Below, one piece after another: positions 1 to 8,365 of a stretch of 64,000 bases of DNA; the first letter of the stretch is position 1; every line of letters starts with the position of its first letter. A program made the translations under genes and the position numbers. The DNA lies in NCBI RefSeq assembly GCF_004217175.1, contig NZ_SHKI01000002.1, positions 425,000 through 488,999 of the forward strand, in the 5' to 3' direction. This stretch comes from Leucobacter luti. Lineage in GTDB: Bacteria > Actinomycetota > Actinomycetes > Actinomycetales > Microbacteriaceae. The notes under the pieces were generated by a model that saw only the letters and a program-made list of their open reading frames with translations, ran no database searches and was not told the origin of the DNA.

Positions 1-1
1 C

Positions 2-646
2 CTCTCACTCGTGATCATCGGTCTCGCGGTCGTGCGCACGATCCCGCTCGCGGCGGCGCTCGACACCCCGGCGATGATCCGCTTCACGCTCGCGCTCGGC
101 GGCGCGGTGCTCGTCCCGTATCTCGTGTCGCGCTACGTGTACCGGGACCGCTCGACCGGGTTTCCGTGGCGCGGCGGCGGGCGGTGGGGCGCGTTCCACT
201 GGGGCTGGCTCGTCGCCGTGCTCGTGCTCGGCTGGCTGATCCTGCCCTGGTACTTCATCAGCTCGGGCGTCTACCAGAACTGGCCGGAGGTGACCACGCC
301 CGACCTCATCGCGCGGCTGTTCGTCGGCGTGGGCGCGGTGGGGATCTGGGACGAACTGTTCTTCATCTGCACGGTGTTCGCCGTGCTGCTGCGGCACTTC
401 CCGGTGTGGGCGGCGAACGCGCTGCAGGCGATCGTGTTCGTGTCGTTTCTCTGGGAGCTCGGCTACCGCTCGTGGGGGCCGGTGCTCACGATTCCGTTCG
501 CGCTCATGCAGGGGCTCATCTTCCTGCGCACGCGCTCGCTCGGCTACGTGGTCGCCGTGCACCTGCTCTTTGACGCCGTCGTGTTTGCGGTGCTCGTCTA
601 CGCGCACAATCCCGGGATGCCGCACATCTTTCTTACGGCGCCGTAG
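2..646 (+). CDS. CPBP-type intramembrane protein, 5' end probably outside the window
   Basis: The frame is open from the first bases, so the gene probably starts upstream; an internal GTG lies at 11. The visible 211 or so residues are almost all hydrophobic, with about six membrane segments. A WDELFF stretch near residue 115 and HLLFD near residue 185 resemble the Glu-Glu and His motifs of CPBP (Abi) prenyl endopeptidase-like proteins, but the first Glu is Asp and the usual Arg four residues on is absent, so protease activity is doubtful. The family includes CAAX-processing and bacteriocin-immunity proteins. It ends 92 bp before the 3' end of the convergent aroQ. Family assignment is moderate; function is unknown. 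Confidence 0.5.
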   Translation, partial: LSLVIIGLAVVRTIPLAAALDTPAMIRFTLALGGAVLVPYLVSRYVYRDRSTGFPWRGGGRWGAFHWGWLVAVLVLGWLILPWYFISSGVYQNWPEVTTPDLIARLFVGVGAVGIWDELFFICTVFAVLLRHFPVWAANALQAIVFVSFLWELGYRSWGPVLTIPFALMQGLIFLRTRSLGYVVAVHLLFDAVVFAVLVYAHNPGMPHIFLTAP

Positions 647-738
647 CGCCCGGATCGGCGGAGCACGCCCGCGCGCAGGGGCGCAGTCACGCAGGCGCAC
701 CGGGGTGCGAGGGGGCAGGCACGGGCCCGCCGCAGCGG

Positions 739-1179
739 CTAGCGCGCGATGAGCTGCGCGATGCGGCGCACGGCGAACTCGTAGCCGTGCACGCCGGCGC
801 CCACGATCACGCAGGCGGCGACCGCGGAGATGTAGGAGTGGTTGCGGAACTCCTCGCGCGCGTGCACGTTCGTGATGTGCACCTCAGCCGTGGGGAGCGC
901 GACCGCCGTGATCGCGTCGCGCAGGGCGACCGAGGTGTGAGTGAACGCGCCGGGGTTGATCACGATGCCGGCGCAGTCGGTGCGGGCCTCGTGGATCGCG
1001 TCGATGAGCACGCCCTCGTGGTTGCTCTGCACGGCGCGCACCTCGAGCCCGAAGTCGGAGGCAACGCGCGAGACGAGCGCCTCGACGTCTGCGAGCGTCT
1101 CCTCGCCGTACAGCTCCGGCTCCCTGGTGCCGAGCAGATTCAGGTTTGGCCCGTTGACGAGCAAAATGCGTCGAGTCAT
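739..1179 (-). CDS. aroQ: 3-dehydroquinate dehydratase, type II
   Basis: Cytoplasmic shikimate-pathway enzyme converting 3-dehydroquinate to 3-dehydroshikimate. The 146-residue length is normal for the small dodecameric type II enzyme. Visible family motifs are [13 protein letters not shown] at residues 9-21 with the catalytic Tyr in PELYGEE just after, QSNHEG near residue 51, NPGAFTHTS near 75, and [15 protein letters not shown] near 101 carrying the catalytic His. The ATG at 1177-1179 follows AGGAGGAACAGC, a strong ribosome binding site. The frame continues far upstream, but that part is antisense to trmB and not coding. It stands alone, divergent from trmB, away from other aro genes. Confidence 0.95.
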   Translation of the reverse strand: MTRRILLVNGPNLNLLGTREPELYGEETLADVEALVSRVASDFGLEVRAVQSNHEGVLIDAIHEARTDCAGIVINPGAFTHTSVALRDAITAVALPTAEVHITNVHAREEFRNHSYISAVAACVIVGAGVHGYEFAVRRIAQLIAR

Positions 1180-1281
1180 GCTGTTCCTCCTGATCGGTGC
1201 CGTGCACTCATGGTACCCCGGCGGGGCCGCGGCGCCCGGCCCCGCTTTGCTCGGCGGGCCTTGCCCGACTACCGTTGTGGG

Positions 1282-2028
1282 GTGAGCGAGCAGAAGCCCT
1301 TCAAGCCGAAGAACTACGATCCGACGACCTTCCGGGACAAGCCGGTGTCGTTTGTGCGCCGCAGCGGGCGCATGACCTCGGGGCAGCAGCGCGGCTGGGA
1401 CGAGCTCTCGCCCTTCTATCTGCTCGACGTGCCGCGGGGCCCGGCGGCGACGAGCGTGGCGGAGGGCGCCACGGGTGATCCCGAGCAGCTGTTCGGCCGC
1501 GCGGCGCCGCTCGTGATCGAGATCGGCTCCGGTCAGGGGCACGCGATCGTGCACGCGGCCGCCGCGCACCCGGAGAAGAACTTCCTGGCGCTTGAGGTGT
1601 TCCAGGCCGGGCTGGCGCGCACCATGACGGCCGCCGACGAGGAGGGGGTGCGCAACCTGCGCCTCGCTGAGGCGAACGCCCCCGAGGTGCTTGAGCGCTA
1701 CCTGCCCGCCGGCTCGGCCGACGAGGTGTGGGTGTTCTTCCCGGACCCCTGGCCAAAGCAGCGGCACCAGAAGCGCCGCCTGATCAACGAAGAGTTTGCG
1801 CAGATCGCCGCGCGCGCGATTCGCCCGGGCGGCACGCTCCGGCTCGCGACCGACTGGGAGCACTACGCCGAGCAGATGCGTGCCGTGCTCGACGCGGCCC
1901 CCGGCTTCACCCGCGGTTTCGCGGGCGACTGGGCGGAACGCTTCGAGGGGCGGATCTTGACGGCGTTCGAGCGCAAGGGCACCGCGAAGGGGCGCGCGAT
2001 CCGCGACCTCGCATACACGCGCGCCTAG
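1282..2028 (+). CDS. trmB: tRNA (guanine-46-N7)-methyltransferase
   Basis: S-adenosylmethionine-dependent enzyme that methylates G46 in the variable loop of tRNAs. The 248-residue protein has the SAM motif [10 protein letters not shown] near residue 80 and the TrmB signature [16 protein letters not shown] near residue 155. The basic N-terminus (about 60 residues) is typical of actinobacterial forms. The GTG at 1282 is chosen because the protein's conserved part begins soon after and a TACCGT box (1270-1275) sits exactly 6 nt upstream with no Shine-Dalgarno sequence, which suggests a leaderless transcript. It is divergent from aroQ and convergent with the tetR gene. Confidence 0.95.
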   Translation: MSEQKPFKPKNYDPTTFRDKPVSFVRRSGRMTSGQQRGWDELSPFYLLDVPRGPAATSVAEGATGDPEQLFGRAAPLVIEIGSGQGHAIVHAAAAHPEKNFLALEVFQAGLARTMTAADEEGVRNLRLAEANAPEVLERYLPAGSADEVWVFFPDPWPKQRHQKRRLINEEFAQIAARAIRPGGTLRLATDWEHYAEQMRAVLDAAPGFTRGFAGDWAERFEGRILTAFERKGTAKGRAIRDLAYTRA

Positions 2029-2053
2029 CGGTTCCCGGCGCGCGCCGCGCATT

Positions 2054-2116
2054 GAGCCCGGCGCCCCGAGCCCGAGCCCGGCGCCCCGAGCCTGACTCCC
2101 GAGCCCCGAGCCCCGA
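2054..2116. repeat. short tandem repeat between trmB and tetR
   Basis: Two adjacent 20-bp copies of GAGCCCGGCGCCCCGAGCC(C/T) at 2054-2073 and 2074-2093 are followed by three GAGCCCC-type units. The repeat lies in the convergent gap between two gene ends. No coding or stem-loop role is evident. Confidence 0.7.
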
Positions 2117-2120
2117 GCGC

Positions 2121-2780
2121 CTACAGCAGCGGCTCGTCGGGGAGCGCGGGCACGGTCGCGTCGAGCCGGGTGACGGGCGCGGTGAGCATGCCGGCCGCGG
2201 CGTCGATGAAGAAGTACCCGACCTGGATCCACGATCCGCGCTGTTTGCCGGCGTTCATCTGTCGCTCCTGCTCCGCGCAGGCGCCGAGCACCAGGTGCGC
2301 GATGATGCCTGACCGTGCGCGAAGGACCCGCTCCGGAATGTCGGTCACGTGGGCGCGCAGGCGCGGCGTGTCCTCGGCCGTCTCCGCGGCGCGGACTGAC
2401 TCCTCGAGGATCGACGCCATTGCGGGGGAGGAGCGCACCTGCGCGAGGAACTGGGCCCGCCAGCTCGGGCTTGGCAGCGCGTCGAGGTGTTCAAAGTAGG
2501 GCAGCACGCGGCAGCGCACGATGTCGTGCACGCTCGGTGAGTCGCCGAGCTGCGCGAACAGTTCGGCGCGGCGCGCGGTGAGCGGTGCGACGTGCCGCTC
2601 GATGAGCTCGCGGATCAGGCCGTCGCGGTTGGTGAAGTGGTAGGCCACGGCCGAGTGGTTTGCCGATCCGGCGTGCTCGGCGATCTTGCGGTTCGAGACC
2701 GCGTCGATGCCCTGCGTGGCGTAGAGCTGCTCCGCGGCGTCGAGGAGCGCCTCGCGTGCGCGGTCACTGCGCTGATCCAT
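2121..2780 (-). CDS. TetR-family transcriptional regulator
   Basis: One-component repressor of 219 residues with a TetR N-terminal helix-turn-helix (residues about 8-55, including [20 protein letters not shown]) and a ligand-binding C-terminal helical domain. The start ATG is preceded by AAAGGA at good spacing. Just upstream of that site is a 12-base C run on this strand (G run at 2796-2807), an unusual homopolymer in a leader. The gene is divergent from the duplicated membrane protein at 2929, and a 24-bp imperfect palindrome lies between them, so it probably represses itself and that gene. The inducer is unknown; drug or lipophilic compounds are common for such pairs. Confidence 0.9.
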   Translation of the reverse strand: MDQRSDRAREALLDAAEQLYATQGIDAVSNRKIAEHAGSANHSAVAYHFTNRDGLIRELIERHVAPLTARRAELFAQLGDSPSVHDIVRCRVLPYFEHLDALPSPSWRAQFLAQVRSSPAMASILEESVRAAETAEDTPRLRAHVTDIPERVLRARSGIIAHLVLGACAEQERQMNAGKQRGSWIQVGYFFIDAAAGMLTAPVTRLDATVPALPDEPLL

Positions 2781-2795
2781 GTGCGCGGTCCTTTC

Positions 2796-2807
2796 GGGGG
2801 GGGGGGG
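2796..2807. repeat. 12-base G:C homopolymer in the tetR leader
   Basis: An uninterrupted run of 12 G (C on the tetR strand) immediately upstream of the AAAGGA ribosome binding site of tetR. Such tracts slip during replication and can also be miscalled in sequencing. Confidence 0.9.
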
Positions 2808-2849
2808 CTTCGCTTCGAGTTTGCTGAGACGGGCCGCCCCAGGTCATAA

Positions 2850-2873
2850 AGTTTACGCCACGTGTCTTAAACT
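2850..2873. promoter_or_regulatory. probable TetR operator palindrome
   Basis: A 24-bp near-palindrome with arms AGTTTA and TAAACT around a central CACGTG; 20 of 24 positions are symmetric. It lies in the divergent gap between tetR (start 2780) and the membrane-protein gene (start 2929), where an operator controlling both would be expected. Confidence 0.65.
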
Positions 2874-2928
2874 GGTGCGATCCACGATCAACGGCGATCT
2901 TCAGTTCTATCGTGTCAGGAGATCCTTC

Positions 2929-5211
2929 GTGACCACCACTCTCACCCGCGCCGACGACCCCGCGTCGTCGGCGCACGCGGATCGCGGCGCAGGCCCCGAC
3001 GCCGCTCGCGCCGCGAAACGGGCGAAAGCCGAGGCGATCGGCCGGTACGCCGCGATATTCATCATGCCGCTCATCATCGTCGGCATGATGATTACGGGCT
3101 ACCTCGGGACGATGCACGCCCCCACCGCGCGCGACATGCCCGTCGCGGTCACGGGCACCAGCGAGCAGGCGGCGGCGCTCGCGCAGGCGCTCACCGCAGC
3201 GGAGCCGGACGCGCTCGCGGTGGAGCGCGTCGCCGACGCCCGCACCGCGCGGCAGCAGGTGGTCGAGCGCGAGGTCGCCGCGGCGATGATCGTGGACGGC
3301 GGCGACGTGACGCTCGTCACCGCCACCGCGGCCGGGGCATCGCAGGCGAGCACGGTCACCGGCCTCGTGACTCCCGTGCTGCTCGACGAGCACCTCTCGG
3401 TCAGCACCGAGGACGCCGTGGGCTTGCCAGAGTCGGATCCGTCTGGCCTCGCCGCGATGTTCCTCGCGACGGCGCTCGTGATGGCGGGGTACCTGCCGTT
3501 CAGCGTGCTCAGGTCGAACTCGCCGGAGCTGCTGAAGTTCCGGCGCATCGTGCCGCTGCTCGCCGGCTGGGCCGCCCTGATCGCCGGGCTGGTGTGGCTG
3601 GTGACCGGCCCGATCCTCGGTGTCGTCTCAACCGATCACACCGCGGCCGTGCTCGGGATCGCGTGGCTCGGCGTCTTCGCGATCGGCGCCGTGCAATTAT
3701 TCATCACGCGCCTCTTTGGCGCACTCGGGGTGATCGCCGGGATGTTCCTCCTCATGGTCCTCGGGATGCCGGCCTCAAACATGAGCATGTCGGTGTACAC
3801 GATGCCGGCCTTCTACCGGGTGCTCCACGACATCCTGCCGATGCCGGCGATCGGCGAGGCGATGCGCTCGGTGCTCTACTTCGACGGGGTCGGGCTCACG
3901 GGACACCTGCTGGTGCTCGCGATCGGCGCGGTTGCCGGATTACTCGCCACCGCGGCCTACGACGCCGTGGAGCGCCGCAAGCACCCGGAGGGCGTGGTGC
4001 TCGACGTCAACATTCCGTCGCTGCACGGCGGGCCGCGCCCGAAGCGAAACTTCTGGCGCTACACCTCGCTGCTCGTCTTCCCGCTCGCGATGGTGACCAT
4101 CATGGTGACCTGCATGCTGGGCGCGATGCATCAGCCGACGCCGCGGGACATGCCCGTCGCGGTGGTGGGCGCGAGCGCCGAGCAGGCTGAGCAGACGATC
4201 GCGGGGCTGGAAGAACACCTCGGCGACATGTTCGAGCTCACGGCGCTCGACTCGACCGACGAGGCGGCGGATCTGGTTGCGGATCGCGAGCTCGTTGCCG
4301 CGCTCGTGCTGCCGTCCGAGGCGGATCCCGAGTTCACGCTGCTCGCCAACCAGGCGGGGAGCCCGAGCGCGACACAGGCGGTGACCCGCGTCTTTACGCA
4401 GATCGCCGCGCAGCAGCAGCTGCCGCTGCAGATCGACGACGCCGCGCCGCTGCCAGACCGGGACAGCACCGGCACGGTCACCATGTACGTGGCAATGGGC
4501 TGGATTCTCGCCGGCTTCATGGTGGTCATCGTCGCCGCGAACGCGGCGCCGTCGAGTCGGCCGCTGCGGCGGATGCTCCCCATCACCGCCGGGTACGCCG
4601 CGTTCATGTCCGCGGTGCTCTGGCTCATCGCCGGGCCGATCACCGGCGCGGTCGACGGGCACTTCGCGGCACTGTGGGGCGCGGGGGCGGTGACGATCTT
4701 CTGCGTCGCAATGTTCGCGATGGTGTTCGAGCGGCTGCTCGGGATGCTCGCGGTGATCCCGGTGGTGGGGATCCTGATGTTCCTTGGCGTTCCCGCGTCA
4801 AACGGTGCGCTCTCCGTCTACATGGTGCCGGAGGCGTTCCGGGCGCTGCACGATCTGCTCCCCATGCCGGCCGCGGCCGAGACCGTTCGTTCGATCCTCT
4901 ACTTCGGCGGCGACACCGTCACCGAGCACCTGCAGGTGCTCGGGCTGTGGGGCCTGGTATCGCTCGTGGTGGTCTGCATCATCGACTCGCTGAAGCCCGT
5001 GCGCACCGAGCACGACTTCGGAGACCTCGGGCTCTCAGCCGGGCGCGGCGGTCCGACGGGCTCGGCAGCGGCTGCCGGATCGGCCGAGCGGCCAGCGGCG
5101 GCGAGCGCCACCGAAGCGGCGCCGACCGGCACCGCGGCGGACCCGGATGCGCTGCTCGCCGCGGATGCGCCCCGCGCCGCGGACGCGGCGCTGGTCCCGG
5201 CGGGGAACTAG
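2929..5211 (+). CDS. internally duplicated ABC-2/YhgE-Pip-type membrane protein
   Basis: A 760-residue integral membrane protein made of two homologous halves. Each half has an N-terminal membrane segment, a soluble segment beginning M(H)xPTxRDMPVAVxG, then several membrane helices and a conserved loop (PASNxxxSVYxxPxxFRxLHDxLPMP) followed by RSxLYF. The extracytoplasmic-loop plus helix-bundle layout resembles ABC-2 permease or YhgE/Pip (DUF3533-like) export proteins. The C-terminal 70 residues are an Ala-rich polar tail. GTG 2929 is preferred because AGGAG lies 8 nt upstream and the palindromic operator would otherwise be inside the gene. It is divergent from, and probably controlled by, the TetR regulator. 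The substrate is unknown; export of a toxic or lipid compound is plausible. Confidence 0.75.
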   Translation: MTTTLTRADDPASSAHADRGAGPDAARAAKRAKAEAIGRYAAIFIMPLIIVGMMITGYLGTMHAPTARDMPVAVTGTSEQAAALAQALTAAEPDALAVERVADARTARQQVVEREVAAAMIVDGGDVTLVTATAAGASQASTVTGLVTPVLLDEHLSVSTEDAVGLPESDPSGLAAMFLATALVMAGYLPFSVLRSNSPELLKFRRIVPLLAGWAALIAGLVWLVTGPILGVVSTDHTAAVLGIAWLGVFAIGAVQLFITRLFGALGVIAGMFLLMVLGMPASNMSMSVYTMPAFYRVLHDILPMPAIGEAMRSVLYFDGVGLTGHLLVLAIGAVAGLLATAAYDAVERRKHPEGVVLDVNIPSLHGGPRPKRNFWRYTSLLVFPLAMVTIMVTCMLGAMHQPTPRDMPVAVVGASAEQAEQTIAGLEEHLGDMFELTALDSTDEAADLVADRELVAALVLPSEADPEFTLLANQAGSPSATQAVTRVFTQIAAQQQLPLQIDDAAPLPDRDSTGTVTMYVAMGWILAGFMVVIVAANAAPSSRPLRRMLPITAGYAAFMSAVLWLIAGPITGAVDGHFAALWGAGAVTIFCVAMFAMVFERLLGMLAVIPVVGILMFLGVPASNGALSVYMVPEAFRALHDLLPMPAAAETVRSILYFGGDTVTEHLQVLGLWGLVSLVVVCIIDSLKPVRTEHDFGDLGLSAGRGGPTGSAAAAGSAERPAAASATEAAPTGTAADPDALLAADAPRAADAALVPAGN

Positions 5212-5259
5212 CACACCGCACCACACCGCAACGCCCCACACCACACCACACCGCACCGC
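5212..5259. repeat. CACACCGCA-type short tandem repeat
   Basis: Degenerate 5-10 bp repeats (CACACCGCAC, CCACA) directly after the stop codon of the membrane-protein gene. They lie in the convergent gap before the GntR gene. Low-complexity sequence with no gene in it. Confidence 0.7.
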
Positions 5260-5342
5260 CCCGTCTCGCCCCGATCGCGGGGCGGGGCACGGTGTGCCGG
5301 AGCCGGGGCGCCCGCGAGACTCGCTCGCGGGCGCCGGAGCCG

Positions 5343-6071
5343 CTACGGCCCCGAGAAAAAACCGCGCAGCAGCGCCGTGGAGCCCTCGATGTGCTCGAGC
5401 ATCGCCTCCGCGGCGGAGTCTGGGCGCCCGGCAAGGATTGCTGCGACGATCGCCTCGTGCTGCGCGTTTGAGTGCGCGAGGTTTGGCCGCAGCATCGGGA
5501 TTCCGTTGAGCAGCTGGTTGACGCGGGTACGCAGGTTTGCCACGAGCGGGACCAGGCTCGGCGAGCCCGAGAGCTCCGCGATGAGCAGGTGCAGGCGCGA
5601 GTCGAAGCGGCGGTGCTGACCGTCGTCGGCTGCCGAGCACTCCTCGAGCGCGCGGACCAGGGCAGCCCGCTCGTCCGCGGTCAGCTCGCGCCCGGCGGCC
5701 TCCCGGGCCGCGCCCACCTCAAGCACGCGGCGCAGCACCGCGACGTCCTCGACCTCGTCCTCACCGAGTTCCGGGCCGCTCGCGCCGAGGTCGGTGTCGA
5801 GTGGCAGATCGTCGACCACGAAGGTACCGCCGTAGCGGCCGCGTCGCGACACCACGTACCCGGCCTCCGCGAGCGTGGCGAGCGCCTCGCGCACCGTGTC
5901 GCGACTCACCTTGAGCATCGTGGCGAGCTCGCGCTCCGCGGGGAGCCGCTCGCCCGGTCGAATGAGGCCGAGCCGCACCGACTGCAGCAACCGCTGCATC
6001 GTCTCCTCGTACGCGTTGGTGGGGCGCACGGCGCGGACGAGCAGCTCGATGCCCTCGGCTGCCAGCTTCAT
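5343..6071 (-). CDS. GntR-family regulator, FadR/FCD type
   Basis: DNA-binding regulator of 242 residues. A winged helix at about residues 22-88 (PGERLPAERELATMLKVSRDTVREAL) is followed by an all-helical FCD effector domain with its Asp/His metal-ligand pattern. It is the last gene of a five-gene minus-strand run with a SDR, aldehyde dehydrogenase, PuuD-like hydrolase and PuuA-like ligase, and likely controls the run in response to a substrate or pathway intermediate. The perfect 11-bp palindrome at 10631-10658 between the ligase and permease genes is the best candidate operator. FCD regulators usually bind carboxylates or amino-acid derivatives, which fits gamma-glutamyl intermediates. Confidence 0.88.
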   Translation of the reverse strand: MKLAAEGIELLVRAVRPTNAYEETMQRLLQSVRLGLIRPGERLPAERELATMLKVSRDTVREALATLAEAGYVVSRRGRYGGTFVVDDLPLDTDLGASGPELGEDEVEDVAVLRRVLEVGAAREAAGRELTADERAALVRALEECSAADDGQHRRFDSRLHLLIAELSGSPSLVPLVANLRTRVNQLLNGIPMLRPNLAHSNAQHEAIVAAILAGRPDSAAEAMLEHIEGSTALLRGFFSGP

Positions 6072-6155
6072 CGGTCTCGCTTTCGTGTGCTCCGGGCGGG
6101 CGTCCGGGTGGGCCCGCCGGCTCTCTGACCGAGTCTACGCGGGGCTGCGGGGCGC

Positions 6156-6950
6156 CTACGACAGCGGCGTCGTGTACGCGCTGCTGATGCCGCCGTCGAC
6201 GAGGAACGTCGATGCAGTGATGAACGAGGCGTCGTCGCTCGCCAGGAAGGCGACCGACGCGGCGAGCTCCTCCGGGCGGGCAAAGCGCCCGAGCGGAACG
6301 TGCACGAGCCGGCGCTCGGCCCGCTCGGGGTCGCTCGCGAAGAGCTCCTGCAGCAGCGGGGTGTTCACCGGCCCGGGGCAGAGCGCGTTCACGCGGATTC
6401 CCTGCCGGGCGAACTGCACACCGAGCTCGCGACTCATCGCGAGCACGCCGCCCTTCGACGCCGTGTACGAGATCTGCGAGGTCGCGGATCCCATCACCGC
6501 GACGAACGAGGCCGTGTTGATGATCGAGCCGCTGCCCTGCTTCGTCATGTGACGCAGCGCCGCTCGCGAGCACAGGTACACGCTCTTGAGGTTGACGTCC
6601 TGCACCTTCTGCCACGCGGGCAGCTCGGTCGTCTCGATCGAGTCGTCGTCCTCCGGTGAGATTCCGGCGTTGTTGAACGCAATATCGACCGAGCCGTACT
6701 CGCGCGCCGCCGTGTCGAAGAGCGCGTCCACCTGCTCCTGGTCGGTTACGTTCACCCGCACGAAGAGGCCATCGACGGCTGCGGCTGCGGCCCGGCCGCT
6801 GGCCTCGTCCATATCGCCGATCACGATCCGGGCTCCCTCGGCGCGCATGCGCTTCGCGGTCGCCAGGCCGATACCGCTGCCGCCGCCGGTGATCACGGCG
6901 ACCTTGCCGGCGAGGCGCTGGGTGAGGTCGATGGGGGAGATGTCGCTCAT
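6156..6950 (-). CDS. short-chain dehydrogenase/reductase (probable alcohol dehydrogenase of the gamma-glutamyl pathway)
   Basis: Classical 264-residue NAD(P)-dependent SDR. It has the nucleotide-binding motif ITGGGSGIGLA near residue 19, NNAG near 90, catalytic Ser in NTASFV, the YTASK active-site motif near 155, and the PGPVNTP loop. ATG 6950 is preferred to the longer frame because SDR homology starts about ten residues later; the ribosome binding site is weak. It lies downstream of the aldehyde dehydrogenase in the run with the gamma-glutamyl enzymes. If the substrate is an amino alcohol such as ethanolamine, this enzyme would oxidise the free hydroxyl of the gamma-glutamylated compound to an aldehyde. 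That role is inferred from position only. Confidence 0.85.
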   Translation of the reverse strand: MSDISPIDLTQRLAGKVAVITGGGSGIGLATAKRMRAEGARIVIGDMDEASGRAAAAAVDGLFVRVNVTDQEQVDALFDTAAREYGSVDIAFNNAGISPEDDDSIETTELPAWQKVQDVNLKSVYLCSRAALRHMTKQGSGSIINTASFVAVMGSATSQISYTASKGGVLAMSRELGVQFARQGIRVNALCPGPVNTPLLQELFASDPERAERRLVHVPLGRFARPEELAASVAFLASDDASFITASTFLVDGGISSAYTTPLS

Positions 6951-7009
6951 GGTGGGCTCTTTTCTGCTGCTGGGTGCCGTGGCTGCGCGCGGCACGGGAG
7001 AGGGAGGGG

Positions 7010-8365
7010 TTATTCGCTGGCGAAGAAGACGTTCTTGGTGTCTGTGAAGTGGGTGGCGGCGTCGGGTCCGAGCTCGCGGCCGAGGCCCGATTGCTTAAAG
7101 CCGCCGAACGGGGTGGTGTACCGCACCGACGAGTGCGAGTTCACGGAGAGGTTGCCGCCCGCGACGCCCCGCGCCACGCGGATCCCGCGCCCCAGGTCCC
7201 GCGTCCAGATCGACCCGCTCAGCCCAAACTCCGTGTCGTTCGCGAGCGCGATCGCGTCGGCCTCGTCCTCGAACGGGAGCACCGCGACCACGGGGCCAAA
7301 GATCTCCTCGGTCGCGACGCGCGCGCCCCGCTCCGGCGTGACGACCGTGGGGGCAAACCAGGAGCCGGGACCGTCGGGGGCGCTGCCGCGGAAGGCCACG
7401 GGCACGTCGTCGGTGAGGAACGACGCCACGCTCGCGCGGTGCGCCTCGGTGACGAGCGGCCCCACCTCCGTGGTCTCGTCAAGTGGATCTCCCACCCGCA
7501 CGCCCTGCACCGCGGTCTCGAAGTGCGCCATGAAGCGGTCGTACACGCTGCGCTGCACGAGCAGGCGGCTGCGGGCGCAGCAGTCCTGCCCGGCGTTGTC
7601 AAACACCGAGTACGGCGCGGTTGCTGCGGCCCGCTCGATGTCGGCGTCGGCGAACACGATGTTCGCGCTCTTCCCGCCGAGCTCAAGGGTGACCCGCTTC
7701 ACCTGATCCGCGCAGCCGGCCATGATCCGCTTGCCCACCGCGGTCGACCCCGTGAAGACGAGCTTGCGCACGTCCGGGTGACTCACAAAGCGCTCCCCGA
7801 CCACGGAGCCGCGCCCGGGGAGCACCTGGAACAGGCCCTCGGGCAGCCCGGCTTCGAGCGCCAGCTCACCGAGCCTGATGCTCGTGAGCGGCGTCCACTC
7901 CGCCGGCTTGAGCACCACGGCGTTGCCCGCCGCGAGCGCCGGCGCGAAACCCCACGACGCGATCGTCATGGGGAAGTTCCACGGCGTGATCACTCCGACG
8001 ACGCCGAGCGGCTCGTGGAACGTGACGTTCATGCCTCCCGCCACGGGGATCTGCTGTCCGATCAAGCGCTCCGGGGCCCCCGAGTAGTACTCGAGCACGT
8101 CGCGGACGTGGCCGGCCTCCCAGCGGGACTGCGTGATCGGGTGGCCGGAGTTGGTGGTCTCAAGCCGCGCCAAGTGCTCCACGTCCGCGTCGACCGCGTC
8201 AGCGAAGCGGCGCAGCACGCGCGCCCGATCAGCCGGGGCGACCGCGGCCCACGCGCGCTGCGCGGTCACCGCCGCGGCGACCGCGGCGTCGGTGTCTGCG
8301 GCGTCGAGGTGAGCCACCTCGGTGACGGTCTCGCCAGTGGCCGGGTTGATGACGGTGTAGCTCAT
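7010..8365 (-). CDS. NAD(P)-dependent aldehyde dehydrogenase (PuuC-like)
   Basis: A 451-residue ALDH-superfamily enzyme oxidising an aldehyde to a carboxylate. Seen are PWNFPMTI near residue 128, the catalytic Glu in ELGGKSANIVF near residue 230, the catalytic Cys in NAGQDCCARSRL near residue 260, and the C-terminal GFKQSGLGRELG. Its ATG overlaps the stop of the PuuD-like gene by 4 bp, so the two are translationally coupled. By context the substrate is a gamma-glutamyl aldehyde, as for PuuC in putrescine use or the aldehyde step in amino-alcohol use. The exact substrate cannot be read from the sequence. Confidence 0.93.
   Translation of the reverse strand: MSYTVINPATGETVTEVAHLDAADTDAAVAAAVTAQRAWAAVAPADRARVLRRFADAVDADVEHLARLETTNSGHPITQSRWEAGHVRDVLEYYSGAPERLIGQQIPVAGGMNVTFHEPLGVVGVITPWNFPMTIASWGFAPALAAGNAVVLKPAEWTPLTSIRLGELALEAGLPEGLFQVLPGRGSVVGERFVSHPDVRKLVFTGSTAVGKRIMAGCADQVKRVTLELGGKSANIVFADADIERAAATAPYSVFDNAGQDCCARSRLLVQRSVYDRFMAHFETAVQGVRVGDPLDETTEVGPLVTEAHRASVASFLTDDVPVAFRGSAPDGPGSWFAPTVVTPERGARVATEEIFGPVVAVLPFEDEADAIALANDTEFGLSGSIWTRDLGRGIRVARGVAGGNLSVNSHSSVRYTTPFGGFKQSGLGRELGPDAATHFTDTKNVFFASE

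Noticed and set aside
1180..2232. N-terminal extension of aroQ by about 350 codons
   Set aside because: The extension is antisense to trmB; the conserved enzyme starts at the ATG with a strong ribosome binding site.
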